From positions 1 to 64,000 of the forward strand of contig CBDUQI010000002.1 in NCBI GenBank assembly GCA_965369325.1: a DNA stretch of 64,000 nucleotides, written 5' to 3'. How positions within the stretch are numbered: position 1 is the stretch's first letter; each line of letters starts with the position of its first letter. This document shows, one piece after another, positions 37,801-46,561 of this stretch. Origin of the DNA: CBDUQI01 sp965369325. GTDB lineage: Bacteria; Pseudomonadota; Gammaproteobacteria; Steroidobacterales; JBCBZW01. The notes beneath the pieces were generated by a model. The model saw only the letters and a program-made list of their open reading frames with translations, was not told the origin of the DNA and searched no databases. The position numbers and the translations under genes were made by a program.

Positions 37801-38158
37801 GCCACGTTATGACTACAGCACGCGCGAGGCCTATTGGGATACGCGTTATCAGGCCGGCTACTACACCCGCTTTGGTCCGGTGACGGCGCTGGTGGCACAG
37901 GAGGACGATGCGCTGCTGATCGTTGGTCCGGGTGAGGAGGCGCACATGCAGTTCGCTGACACCCTGCCCGCCGTCGCGCCCGGATTTGTCCGCCGCTTTG
38001 AGTTGCGCACTCGCGGCTATGCCAAAGACATGGACATGTATACGAATACCGGGGAGACGGTGGGACCGCTGCCGGTGAAAGACGCATCGCCCGCTGCGCG
38101 AGCACAGGTCGACAGGCTGCATCGCCAGTACCACGTGCGATATTTGTCCGGGCGCTAG
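34802..38158 (+). CDS. Giant TPR + FG-GAP + ASPIC/UnbV lipoprotein
   Basis: 1118 residues. The lipobox is VSAC (C26). A TPR block at about 50-225 (GVALMGYFDYTGARDVFARVV, AHYYLGQIQAQQGQLAPALSRFERAIALEP) is followed by FG-GAP repeats with calcium loops at about 270-560 (ADINNDGLQDIFLGG, GDVNNDGNTDVYL, DLDGDRDVDIVVL). An ASPIC/UnbV domain sits at about 615-690 (SGIGTRVSLRN). The last 420 residues, starting LFAWDGSEYRFVTDLLGVGGIGF, are a large unassigned beta-rich domain. It fuses the two protein types that are separate elsewhere in the cluster. It overlaps the amidase by 4 bp and is 9 bp before the cytochrome. Confidence 0.9.
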   Translation: MSAGSDKLQTLPALIMSVTLLCVSACDRAPNQPPLEDNAAPTVAADRPGAALIALNNRGVALMGYFDYTGARDVFARVVRQAPRWHQAQVNLAIATLNRQQPDDETLALQILQQVLDAEPAHVRANYVAGLLRLYLGEFEQGTTHFEQVLAQDSGDAYAHYYLGQIQAQQGQLAPALSRFERAIALEPYLSSSYYGAALALRRLDRADEARQLLGTYQRLEDNPRARLAEFKYTRMGPKAEALASGRPTAPAPALPSGDLFTPAEQILSGDLSTSHLSTADINNDGLQDIFLGGAADSQVLLAGASGYVVDTSHALAGIGQVRAALWGDVNNDGNTDVYLCRAGANQLWLQSAGESGAPTQWTRAQGDVVADGVRTCLDAGLFDADHDGDLDVFIVNANGEDVLLNNNLDGTFRRLQDLPSTAPTSSPASRQQLSVDLDGDRDVDIVVLNGDAPHVVLSNDRLWLYQSATGFERFSQTPAVAVTAGDVDTDGQVELYTRTPDGALWRWVDAADEGWVSARISAPTQPGAGVLMLQDFNGDGQAELLSGDASGWRVLRLNGEHNAQVLYAADAPATAPIALLESVQAGPSVAAAGLDGLQRWQPGPGRYPFAAFSFSGKEEQAESMRSNASGIGTRVSLRNATQWSVSDTFDKHSAPGQSLQPLSIGLRGAAAADFVALDWSDGVFQTELDLAAGQRHQIAETQRQLASCPVLFAWDGSEYRFVTDLLGVGGIGFFASPGQYNTPRPWEHVLLPAGALAAREGMFELKLTEPMEEIAYVDSLALAVHDVPPGWHMILDERMATDAHQPSGEPVFFRRSVSVQHAENERGDEVTASLQHADLQAAPPGTLDARFIGRLAGEHVLTLTFDKPLDQTPGQPVLAADGWVEYPYSQTVFAAWQAGEFYQSPSLEAQGEDGVWVSLLPSFGYPAGMPREMSVALNNLPAGSRRLRLRSNLEIYWDRIRVVYREPAPPAAVTRVLRPDRVRLSQTGFPLRTSGPQRVPRYDYSTREAYWDTRYQAGYYTRFGPVTALVAQEDDALLIVGPGEEAHMQFADTLPAVAPGFVRRFELRTRGYAKDMDMYTNTGETVGPLPVKDASPAARAQVDRLHRQYHVRYLSGR

Positions 38159-38167
38159 GCGGCACTT

Positions 38168-41020
38168 GTGAGCACATCGCCCCGCCCGACTCATGCCCCG
38201 GCCCGGCGTCCACGCCAGGTGGTTGGGCCCCGCCTGAAGTTGTTGTTGCAGATCGTGTTTGGATTGTTCGCGTTGCTCGCGGCCAATTCGTTGTATTTGG
38301 CGGGCGTCACGCTTGCGGAAACCCTCAGTGGCACGGCGTTGCAGGATCACTTTTATCAGTACATGTTCCTGGCCCATTTGAGTCTGGGCCTAATACTGAT
38401 CCTGCCATTCCTGCTGTATGGCATTGGCCATATTGCGAACGCTTGGGATCGGCCTAATCGGCGCGCGGTGCGTATGGGATACGCGTTGTTCGTGCTTGGC
38501 CTCGCGTTATTGCTCAGCGGCTTGCTGCTCACTCGCGGTCTGCCCTGGTTTGAAGTGCGCGCAGACGTCACACGCAGGGCGTTGTACTGGCTGCACGTGT
38601 TGTCGCCACTGTTGTGTGTGTGGGCGTTCGTGCTACACCGGCTGGCCGGCAAAGCAATCGCTTGGCGTGTGGGGGCGCGCATCGGCGGATTGGGGCTGGC
38701 GGCAGCGCTGGTCGGGTTGGCGTTTCACGCGCAAGACCCGCGCCAGTGGGGAGCTGAGGGGCCGGCCAGCGGCGAGCAGTATTTTTTTCCCTCGCTTGCG
38801 CGCACCGCGACGGGCGACTTTATTCCGGCCGACGCCTTAATGCAGGATGCGTATTGTGCCGAGTGCCACCAGGACGCGCATGAGCGCTGGCAGCACAGTG
38901 CCCACCGCTTCGCGTCATTTAATAATCCGGCCTACCGATTCTCGGTGCGACGCACGCGTGAGCAGTCGCTGCGACGCGACGGCGATGTATCAGCCGCCCG
39001 GTTTTGCGCGGGTTGTCACGATCCGGTGCCGTTTTTCAGTGGCGCCTTTGACGACCCCAGCTTTGATGATGTGAATCACCCCACCTCGCAGGCTGGCATT
39101 ACCTGCACCTCGTGCCATGCGATCACCAACATCAACAGCGTGCGCGGCAATGCAGACTACACCATCGAGCAGCCGTTGCATTACCCGTTTGCTGCCAGCG
39201 AGCATGCGGCACTTCAGTGGGTGAACCGCACGCTGGTCAAGGCCAAACCGGCGTTCCATAAAAAGACCTTTCTAAAGCCGCTGCATCAGGAGGCCGAGTT
39301 TTGCGGCGCTTGCCACAAAGTGCATCTGCCCCAAGAGTTAAATGCGTATCGCTGGTTGCGTGGGCAGAACCACTACGATGCCTGGTTGCTGAGCGGTGTG
39401 TCCGGTCACGGCGCGCAGAGCTTTTACTACCCGGATCAGGCGCAAAGCGATTGCAATGGTTGCCACATGCCGTTGCAGCCCTCGCAGGACTTTGCCGCCA
39501 GCGATCACGATGGCAGCGGCGAGCGCTCCGTGCACGACCATTTGTTCGCCTCGGCCAATACGGCGCTCAGCCACTGGCTGAATTTTCCGCCGCCGGTGGA
39601 CGAGGCCCACCGCGAAATGCTGGAAGGCGCGCTGCGCGTGGATATCTTTGGTTTGCGCGAAGAAGGCACGCCCGCTGGGCGTTTGCTGGCGCCGCTGCGC
39701 CCGCAATTGCCCGCGCTGATTCCAGGGCGTACTTATCTGGTTGAAGTGGTCGTGCGCACACTCACCTTGGGGCACACCTTTACTCAGGGAACGGCAGACT
39801 CCAACCAGGTGTGGCTGGAGGTGACCGCGCGCAGTGGCCGGCAGGTGCTCGGGCGCAGCGGTGCGCGCGAGCAGGCCACTCAGGCGGTGGACCCGTGGGC
39901 GCACTTTATCAATGCCTATGTGCTCGATCGTCATGGCAAGCGCGTTGATCAGCGCAATGCCGAGGACATCTTTGTTGCGCTGTACAACAACCAGATTCCG
40001 CCGGGCGCGAGCGACGTGGTGCACTATCGCCTGCGCGTGCCTGAAGATGCCGGTGCACAGATAGCGATAGAGGTGGCGGTGCAGTACCGCAAGTTCAACA
40101 CCCATTACGCGGGCCTAGTGGTCTCGCAGATGGAGGAGACAGGCGCGAGCAATGCTGAGCCGTATATGAACGATCTCCCGGTCACTACCCTGGCACGCGA
40201 TTATCTCGTGTTGCCAGTGGCGCCGTCGGACCGCGACGGTGCCGAGAAAGCCTCGCCGGTCGCGAACTCTGTGGATGATTCTCCCATCCCGCTATGGCAG
40301 CGCTGGAACGACTATGGCATTGGTCTGTTGCGCAAATCCGGCAGCGGCGAGTTGCGCCAGGCCGAGCACGCGTTTGGCGCGGTGGCAGAGTTAGGCCGGG
40401 GGGACGGGCCGATAAATCTGGCGCGCGTGTATTTGCGCGAGGGACGGTTGGATGAGGCGGTTGACGCGCTTGCCAGGGCGGGGCACAGCGATCCGCCCCC
40501 ACCCCCTTGGGTGGTGGCGTGGCTCACTGGGCAGGTGAATTTGCAGAACGGCTATCTGGATGAAGCTATCGAGAACTTTCAGTCTATTGTGGCTACGCGG
40601 TTTGCCTCAGCGCGTGCGCGGGGCTTTGATTTCGCTCGCGATTATCGGGTTTGGAATGCGCTGGCGCTCAGCCGCTTTGAGCGCGCGAAACTAGAGCGCG
40701 GCGACGGGCGCCGCGTCGCCCGTGAGGGCTACCTGCAGGGGGCTGTCGCGGCTTACGAACAGGCGTTGGCGCTGGACCCGGAGAACGTCAGTGCCCACTA
40801 CGGTCTGGCGCGAACCTGGCAGGCGCTCGGCGATGAGGCTGCGGCCGGGTATCATAGGCAGGCACACGCACGCTATAAGCCGGACGACAATGCGGCCGAT
40901 CGGGTGATCGGCATCGCCCGACGCGCAGACCCGGCCGCCGATCATGCCGCCAACGACGTGGTGATCTACGATCTGCACCGCGACAGCGGTCAGTACATAT
41001 CCACCGTCCAACCTGAATAA
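38168..41020 (+). CDS. Membrane-bound pentaheme cytochrome c with C-terminal TPR
   Basis: 950 residues from a GTG. About five transmembrane helices (residues 22-187) contain histidines that could bind heme b (H61, H70, H88, H143, H157). Then come five CxxCH c-heme sites: CAECH (230), CAGCH (280), CTSCH (313), CGACH (379) and CNGCH (429), with extra histidines nearby that could be distal ligands, as in cytochrome c554-type proteins. A beta-rich region (about 500-680) is followed by TPR units (about 710-920). It probably moves electrons from the quinone pool to a periplasmic acceptor. It lies 1 bp before the next CRTAC1 gene. Confidence 0.88.
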   Translation: MSTSPRPTHAPARRPRQVVGPRLKLLLQIVFGLFALLAANSLYLAGVTLAETLSGTALQDHFYQYMFLAHLSLGLILILPFLLYGIGHIANAWDRPNRRAVRMGYALFVLGLALLLSGLLLTRGLPWFEVRADVTRRALYWLHVLSPLLCVWAFVLHRLAGKAIAWRVGARIGGLGLAAALVGLAFHAQDPRQWGAEGPASGEQYFFPSLARTATGDFIPADALMQDAYCAECHQDAHERWQHSAHRFASFNNPAYRFSVRRTREQSLRRDGDVSAARFCAGCHDPVPFFSGAFDDPSFDDVNHPTSQAGITCTSCHAITNINSVRGNADYTIEQPLHYPFAASEHAALQWVNRTLVKAKPAFHKKTFLKPLHQEAEFCGACHKVHLPQELNAYRWLRGQNHYDAWLLSGVSGHGAQSFYYPDQAQSDCNGCHMPLQPSQDFAASDHDGSGERSVHDHLFASANTALSHWLNFPPPVDEAHREMLEGALRVDIFGLREEGTPAGRLLAPLRPQLPALIPGRTYLVEVVVRTLTLGHTFTQGTADSNQVWLEVTARSGRQVLGRSGAREQATQAVDPWAHFINAYVLDRHGKRVDQRNAEDIFVALYNNQIPPGASDVVHYRLRVPEDAGAQIAIEVAVQYRKFNTHYAGLVVSQMEETGASNAEPYMNDLPVTTLARDYLVLPVAPSDRDGAEKASPVANSVDDSPIPLWQRWNDYGIGLLRKSGSGELRQAEHAFGAVAELGRGDGPINLARVYLREGRLDEAVDALARAGHSDPPPPPWVVAWLTGQVNLQNGYLDEAIENFQSIVATRFASARARGFDFARDYRVWNALALSRFERAKLERGDGRRVAREGYLQGAVAAYEQALALDPENVSAHYGLARTWQALGDEAAAGYHRQAHARYKPDDNAADRVIGIARRADPAADHAANDVVIYDLHRDSGQYISTVQPE

Positions 41021-41021
41021 T

Positions 41022-42905
41022 ATGACGCAACGCAAGCGCGAAGTTCAAAGCGACGCCACCCCGGACGCTGACGACGCCATCATTGCCCGCGCGCTGCGCT
41101 GGTCATTGGGCCTGGGGGTGCTGGGGCTGGTGCTACTTGCCCTCGTGTTGGTGCTGTGGCGAGCCGGGCAGGCACCAGCGCCGATTGAGACCGCGGTGGT
41201 AGAGGCGCCCGTGGCCAGGGTGCCGAGCGCGCTATCGGCGCTGCCTGCTCTGCCGTTTACTGACATCACCGAGGAGGCGGGCATCGCTTTCGTACACCGC
41301 AATGGTGCCTATGGCGAAAGCCTGTTGCCGGAGACTATGGGCGGTGGTGTCGGTTTTGCTGATATCGATAATGATGACGATCCGGATCTGATTCTGGTCA
41401 ACGCTCAGCCCTGGCCCTGGCGTGCGCCGCAGGCGGAGGCGGATGGCGCTACCGAGGCAGGTGTGGTGCTTTACCTGAACGATGGCAGCGGCCATTTTTC
41501 TGAGGTTAGCGCAAGCGCCGGACTGCAGGCGCCAGCGTACGGCATGGGGTTGGCCGTGGGCGATTACAACGGCGATGGTCTGGAGGATATTTACGTGACC
41601 ACGCTTGGCACCAACCGGCTGTATCGCAATGCCGGCGATGCGCGTTTCGTGAACGAGACGGCGACCGCAGGCGTTAGCGGAGATGCCGACGACTGGAGCA
41701 CCGGTGCTGCGTTTTTTGATTACGACAACGACGGCGATCTGGATTTGTTCGTAACCAGCTATGTGCGATGGTCGCGCGAGCTGGATCTGGAGGTGGACTA
41801 TCGTCTGGCTGGTATCGGCCGCGCCTACGGCCCGCCCGGCAACTACGCGGGTTCTCACTCGCGCCTGTATCGCAACGACGGCCCGGCCAGCGATGGCAAC
41901 GTGCGCTTTGCGGACGTGTCGGTCGCCGCCGGCATTCATGTAGCCAATCCGGATACCGGCTTTCCAATGGGCAAGGGGCTGGCGGTCATGCCGGTCGATA
42001 CCGACCTGGACGGTTATCTGGATGTGGTGGTGGCGAATGACACCGTGCGGAATTTTCTCTTCCGTAATCTTGGCGATGGAACGTTTACCGAAACCGGTAC
42101 ACTGGCTGGTCTGGCCTTCGATAACTCCGGCAGTGCCACCGGCGCGATGGGTATCGATGGCGGTCACTACAACAACGACGATGATCTGGCCATTGCGATT
42201 GCCAATTTCGCCAATGAGATGACCTCGTTTTATGTCGCCCCGCAGGCCAGTGGCCTGTTTAGCGACGATGCCATCGTGCTGGGCATCGGCCCCGACAGCC
42301 GGCGTGTGCTGAGCTTTGGCGTGTTCTTTGCCGATCTTGATCTGGACGGACGGCTGGATTTTTTCCAAGCCAACGGGCACGTGGAAGATGAAATTAATTT
42401 GGTTCAACCCAGTCAAACCCACGAGCAGGCCGCGCAGGTGTTCTGGAACTGTGGCGATACGTGTCAACGCATGTTTGTGCCACTGCCGGGCGATACACTG
42501 GGCGATCTGGCGCGCCCGCAGGTGGGCCGCGGCGCAGCCTATGCCGATATTGATGGCGATGGCGATCTGGATTTGGCGTTAACTCAGGCGGGCCGGGCAG
42601 CACGCCTGTTGCGCAACGATCAGCGTCAGGGTGGGCACTGGCTGCGTCTGAGGTTGCGCGGTGCCGGTATGAACCGCTCGGCCATCGGCGCGCGTGTAGA
42701 GGTACAGGTCGATGGCGTGACCCAGCGGCGCACGGTGATGCCGGCCCGTGGCTACCTCAGCAGTATGGAGCCGGTGCTCAGTTTTGGTCTTGGGTCGGCC
42801 CGGGAGGTGCAGCGAGTGAACGTCACCTGGCCCGATGGTCGCCGCAAAGTGATTGAGAATCTAGCCGCCGATGTTGAGTATCGTCTGACTCAGGGCGAGG
42901 AGTAG
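41022..42905 (+). CDS. CRTAC1-family protein, membrane-anchored
   Basis: 627 residues. Instead of a lipobox it has one transmembrane helix at about 26-48. FG-GAP repeats follow (GFADIDNDDDPDLILVNA, GDYNGDGLEDIYVTTLG, FDYDNDGDLDLFVTSY, DIDGDGDLDLALTQ), then an ASPIC/UnbV domain (SAIGARVEVQVDG, RGYLSSMEPVLSFGLG). It is the most divergent paralogue: the shared LYFPEMMGAGAALFDYD block reads LLPETMGGGVGFADID. It starts 1 bp after the cytochrome stop, so it is very likely the cytochrome's partner. Confidence 0.92.
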   Translation: MTQRKREVQSDATPDADDAIIARALRWSLGLGVLGLVLLALVLVLWRAGQAPAPIETAVVEAPVARVPSALSALPALPFTDITEEAGIAFVHRNGAYGESLLPETMGGGVGFADIDNDDDPDLILVNAQPWPWRAPQAEADGATEAGVVLYLNDGSGHFSEVSASAGLQAPAYGMGLAVGDYNGDGLEDIYVTTLGTNRLYRNAGDARFVNETATAGVSGDADDWSTGAAFFDYDNDGDLDLFVTSYVRWSRELDLEVDYRLAGIGRAYGPPGNYAGSHSRLYRNDGPASDGNVRFADVSVAAGIHVANPDTGFPMGKGLAVMPVDTDLDGYLDVVVANDTVRNFLFRNLGDGTFTETGTLAGLAFDNSGSATGAMGIDGGHYNNDDDLAIAIANFANEMTSFYVAPQASGLFSDDAIVLGIGPDSRRVLSFGVFFADLDLDGRLDFFQANGHVEDEINLVQPSQTHEQAAQVFWNCGDTCQRMFVPLPGDTLGDLARPQVGRGAAYADIDGDGDLDLALTQAGRAARLLRNDQRQGGHWLRLRLRGAGMNRSAIGARVEVQVDGVTQRRTVMPARGYLSSMEPVLSFGLGSAREVQRVNVTWPDGRRKVIENLAADVEYRLTQGEE

Positions 42906-42952
42906 ATGCAGCAGGCACCCGGTGGTACATCTGCTGCTTCGGAGGACAATCA

Positions 42953-44758
42953 TTGATTGCATGTAAGTACATATCGAGCGCGCGGCCGCGCCCCACGGCG
43001 TTGTCCTGGGTGGCAGGGCTGGTACTGGGGCTAAGTAGCGTCGTAGCCCTAGCGCAAACGCGGCCGGGCATGTTTGTAGACGTCGCGCACAGCAGCGGGC
43101 TGGACTTTGTACACTTTAATGGCATGTCCGGAAAATTGTATTTTCCAGAGATGATGGGGGCAGGTGCCGCGTTGTTTGACTACGACAACGACGGTGATCT
43201 GGACGCTTACTTGGTACAGGGGCATCTGCTTGGCGAGGGCGTTGCAATGGCGCAGGCCGCACAGAAACCGCCGCACCCACTACCGCTGCGTGATCGCCTG
43301 TTCCGCAACGATACTCGTATCGGCAAGGACGGCGCTATCAACATCCGCTTTACCGATGTGACGCCGGCCAGCAAGCTTGATGCGCAGGGCTACGGCATGG
43401 GGGTGGCTGCCGCCGATTACGACAATGATGGCTGGGTGGACCTGTACGTAATGAACTATGGGGCAAACCAGCTGTGGCACAATCGCGGCGACGGCACGTT
43501 TGAGAACGTGACCGATCGGGCTGGGGTTGGCGATGCGCGCTGGAGCGTGAGCGGCTCGTTCGTGGACGTTGATGCGGACGGTCTGCTGGATTTATACGTC
43601 GGGAACTATGTTAAGCATAATTTGCGCAACCGACGTGAGTGCGTGTTGTCCAATCGAATAGCGGACTATTGTGGGCCCTTGAAAAGCGCAGGTGAGAAAG
43701 ATCGCCTATATCGTAATCTAGGCGATGGAAAATTTGAGGACGTGGCAGCGCGCGCTGGCACGCAACGTGCCTGGGGCGGCGCATTGGGCGTGATCACCGC
43801 CGACTACAACGCCGATGGACACACCGATATTTATGTGGCCAATGATGGCGTGCCCAATCAACTGTGGGTCAATCGGGGCGACGGCACGTTTGTTGACGAT
43901 GCACTGCTGGCGGGTGTGTCGGTGAACGGCGACGGCATGGCCGAGGCCAGTATGGGTATTGATGCCGCTGATTTCGACGGGGATGGTGATACCGATTTGT
44001 TCATGACGCATTTGCGCAGCGAGACCAACACGCTGTACGTGAACGATGGTAATGGCTGGTTTGAGGATGAGACATTGAAAATGGGCCTCGCGAATCCCAG
44101 CATCCCTTACACCGGTTTTGGTATGGCATGGTTTGATGCGGATAATGACGGCTGGCTGGATTTGCTGGCGGTGAACGGCGCAGTGCGAAAAATCGAGGCC
44201 CTGATTGATGCGGGCGACCCCTATCCCTTGCATCAGCGCAACCAGTTGTTCATGAACAGCGGCGATGGGCGCTACCGCGAACGCACCGCAGCCACCGGTG
44301 CTGGCGCCGTGTTTGATTTGTCCGAGGTTAGCCGTGGCGCTGCGTTTGGCGATATCGACAACGACGGCGATGCCGATGTCCTGGTGACCAACAATGCCGG
44401 TCCCGTACGCTTGCTGCGCAATGATGCAGGCGCTGGCGCGGCTTGGTTAGGCTTGCGTTTGCTCGACGGCAAACGCGATGCGCTGGGCGCGCGTGCCGTG
44501 CTGCAGGATGGCCGTCACCTAACCCGTCGTGCCCGCAGCGATGGTAGTTACGCCAGCGCTAACGATGCGCGCATTATTTTTGGCTTGGGCCGCAGGCTGA
44601 ACACCGCCCCGAAGGCGCCAAAGCATTTTGAAGTGAACATTATCTGGCCGGGCGGGCAGCAGGAGACTTATCGTGGGCTTGCCCCATCTCGCTACCACAC
44701 GTTGCACCGCGGTCAGGGCGAGAAGTCGCCCGGCAAGCCAGAGGCAGAAGCAGGTTAA
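42953..44758 (+). CDS. CRTAC1-family secreted protein
   Basis: 601 residues from a TTG at 42953 with GGAGG 7 bp upstream. Signal peptide (ALSWVAGLVLGLSSVVALAQ). FG-GAP repeats (MMGAGAALFDYDNDGDLDAYL, AADYDNDGWVDLYVMNYG, AADFDGDGDTDLFMTHL, GDIDNDGDADVLVTNNAGP) and a C-terminal ASPIC/UnbV domain (DALGARAVLQDG, RSDGSYASANDARI). Close to the paralogues at 30930 and 46562. It has no lipobox, so it is soluble in the periplasm or secreted. Confidence 0.92.
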   Translation: MIACKYISSARPRPTALSWVAGLVLGLSSVVALAQTRPGMFVDVAHSSGLDFVHFNGMSGKLYFPEMMGAGAALFDYDNDGDLDAYLVQGHLLGEGVAMAQAAQKPPHPLPLRDRLFRNDTRIGKDGAINIRFTDVTPASKLDAQGYGMGVAAADYDNDGWVDLYVMNYGANQLWHNRGDGTFENVTDRAGVGDARWSVSGSFVDVDADGLLDLYVGNYVKHNLRNRRECVLSNRIADYCGPLKSAGEKDRLYRNLGDGKFEDVAARAGTQRAWGGALGVITADYNADGHTDIYVANDGVPNQLWVNRGDGTFVDDALLAGVSVNGDGMAEASMGIDAADFDGDGDTDLFMTHLRSETNTLYVNDGNGWFEDETLKMGLANPSIPYTGFGMAWFDADNDGWLDLLAVNGAVRKIEALIDAGDPYPLHQRNQLFMNSGDGRYRERTAATGAGAVFDLSEVSRGAAFGDIDNDGDADVLVTNNAGPVRLLRNDAGAGAAWLGLRLLDGKRDALGARAVLQDGRHLTRRARSDGSYASANDARIIFGLGRRLNTAPKAPKHFEVNIIWPGGQQETYRGLAPSRYHTLHRGQGEKSPGKPEAEAG

Positions 44759-44764
44759 CAATCA

Positions 44765-46498
44765 ATGATGAGATTTCCCCCAAACGCAGTGCGTATTGCG
44801 TCGGTTAGATCCGATGACCGATCATTCCCCGTCGCGGCGTCACGCGCGATGAAGAGCATGCTAATCGGCGCTGTGATCAGCGTGATGATCGGCGTCGTTC
44901 CGGGCGGCCCGAGCGGCATCGCGCACGCGGTCACGGGCGAGGCGCAAGCCGCTGCTGCGACGCCGGCAGCATCGGTGGTGAATGTACCGCACCCGCAATA
45001 CGATCAGCTTAAGCCACTGGTGCGCAGCCAGCTTGAAACCGCACGCGGGCAGTTTGATCGCACCTTGTCCAGTCCCTCGGCCGGACGTGAGCACGGGGTT
45101 GCATACGGACGGCTTGGCATGCACTACCAGGCCCATCAGCAGCAGGCGGCAGCGCGTGCCTGCTATGTGAACGCGGCACTGCTTGATGCGCAGAATTTCC
45201 GCTGGCCCTATCTTCTGGCGGTGTACCATGAGGAAGCGGGCGAATTGCTGGAGGCGAGCGAGCAGTATCTGCAGAGCGTGCGACTTAACCCAGACAGCGT
45301 CGCCGGTGCCGTGCGATTGGCGCGGGTGTTGATTCAGCTCGAGCGCCTGGACGGGGCGCAGTCACTGTTAGATCAAGTGCTGGCGGCGGAGCCTAAACAC
45401 GCGGCTGCACTGGCCGCGCTTGGCGACATCGCGGCGGCGCGCGATGAGCACTCCAAGGCCGTCGAGTACTACAACGCGGCGCTAGCGATCCAGCCGGAAG
45501 CCAGTCAGCTCACCTATCGTGTGGGTATTTCCTACCGGGCGCTGGGCCAGTTGGAGCAGGCACGTACGGCGCTTGAGCAGCGCGGTGAGCGCATTCCAAG
45601 CATTGCCGATCCGCTGCTCGCCTTTGTGCAGGGGCACAAGCTGGGGTCGAGCTTCTTTGTCTCTGAGGGCGATAAAGCCATGCGCGGCGGGGATGTTGAG
45701 ACAGCCGCACGGCTTTTCGATGCCGCCGCGGCGATCAACCCTGAAGATCCGCGTGCCTTGCTGGGGCTGGGCCAATCACTAGGTGCGGTGGGCAAGCTGG
45801 ACAGCGCCATTGCCCGGTTCGATCAGGTGCTGCAGATTCAGCCCTACAACACCAATGCGCACTACTTTAAAGGCGCGCTGCATGAGATCGACGGCGACGA
45901 CGATCAGGCATTAAGGCATTTTCGCTCAGCAGTGAGCGAGGAGAATGCGCACTTTGAAGCCACCTTTATGCTGGCCAATGCACTGTTGCGCAAGCGCTTG
46001 TTTGACGAGGCGGCGGTGCAATACGGACGCATCGCCAAGGCGCGGCAGGACCCAGAGTTTTTGTATCAGGAAGGCGTGGCGTGGTTGGCCGGGCAGCGTT
46101 GCGGCGCCGCGCAAAACGCGTTGATGGCGGCGGTGACCGTAAAGCCTTCTGATCAGCGTTACATTCAGGCCGTCTCGCGTTTGTTTTCGGTATGCGAGAC
46201 GGGGCCAACGCAAAAAGCCACAGCACTGGAGTACGCCCAGCGCTTGTACGATGCACACCCCGGCCTTGAAACATCGGTGTCGCTGGCGATGGCAATGGCC
46301 GCCAACGGGCGGTTCGAAGATGCCATCGATTTTCAAACCCAGGCGATTTTTGAAGCCCTAAAGGCCAACATGGCGGGCATGCCTGAAATTCTGGCAGCCG
46401 ACCTGGATCGCTATCGCGAGGGTAAGCCGGCTGAGCTCGCGTGGCCGCACGAACATTCCATTTACCAACCGGCGCGTTTGACGCTGGACCGGCTGTAG
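44765..46498 (+). CDS. Secreted TPR protein
   Basis: 577 residues; start at 44765 (ATGATG), although an internal ATG at 44849 (MKSMLIGAV) would put the signal sequence at the N-terminus. The hydrophobic segment is IGAVISVMIGVVPG. A long TPR array follows (ASEQYLQSVRLNPDS, AVEYYNAALAIQPEASQ, AIARFDQVLQIQPYNTNAHY). The early motif GVAYGRLGMHYQAHQQQAAARACY recurs in the TPR gene at 48294, so the two TPR proteins are paralogues. It lies 6 bp after a CRTAC1 gene and 63 bp before the next. Confidence 0.9.
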   Translation: MMRFPPNAVRIASVRSDDRSFPVAASRAMKSMLIGAVISVMIGVVPGGPSGIAHAVTGEAQAAAATPAASVVNVPHPQYDQLKPLVRSQLETARGQFDRTLSSPSAGREHGVAYGRLGMHYQAHQQQAAARACYVNAALLDAQNFRWPYLLAVYHEEAGELLEASEQYLQSVRLNPDSVAGAVRLARVLIQLERLDGAQSLLDQVLAAEPKHAAALAALGDIAAARDEHSKAVEYYNAALAIQPEASQLTYRVGISYRALGQLEQARTALEQRGERIPSIADPLLAFVQGHKLGSSFFVSEGDKAMRGGDVETAARLFDAAAAINPEDPRALLGLGQSLGAVGKLDSAIARFDQVLQIQPYNTNAHYFKGALHEIDGDDDQALRHFRSAVSEENAHFEATFMLANALLRKRLFDEAAVQYGRIAKARQDPEFLYQEGVAWLAGQRCGAAQNALMAAVTVKPSDQRYIQAVSRLFSVCETGPTQKATALEYAQRLYDAHPGLETSVSLAMAMAANGRFEDAIDFQTQAIFEALKANMAGMPEILAADLDRYREGKPAELAWPHEHSIYQPARLTLDRL

Positions 46499-46561
46499 AG
46501 CCCGGCGGGCGTGGGGCAGTGTTCGCGCCAGCCAGCATCGGCGAGCCGGCGACCGTGCACC

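Noticed and set aside
41232..42467. 411-codon minus-strand open frame
   Set aside because: Antisense to FG-GAP repeats; the repeating isoleucine/valine pattern is the mirror of the GAT-rich calcium loops.
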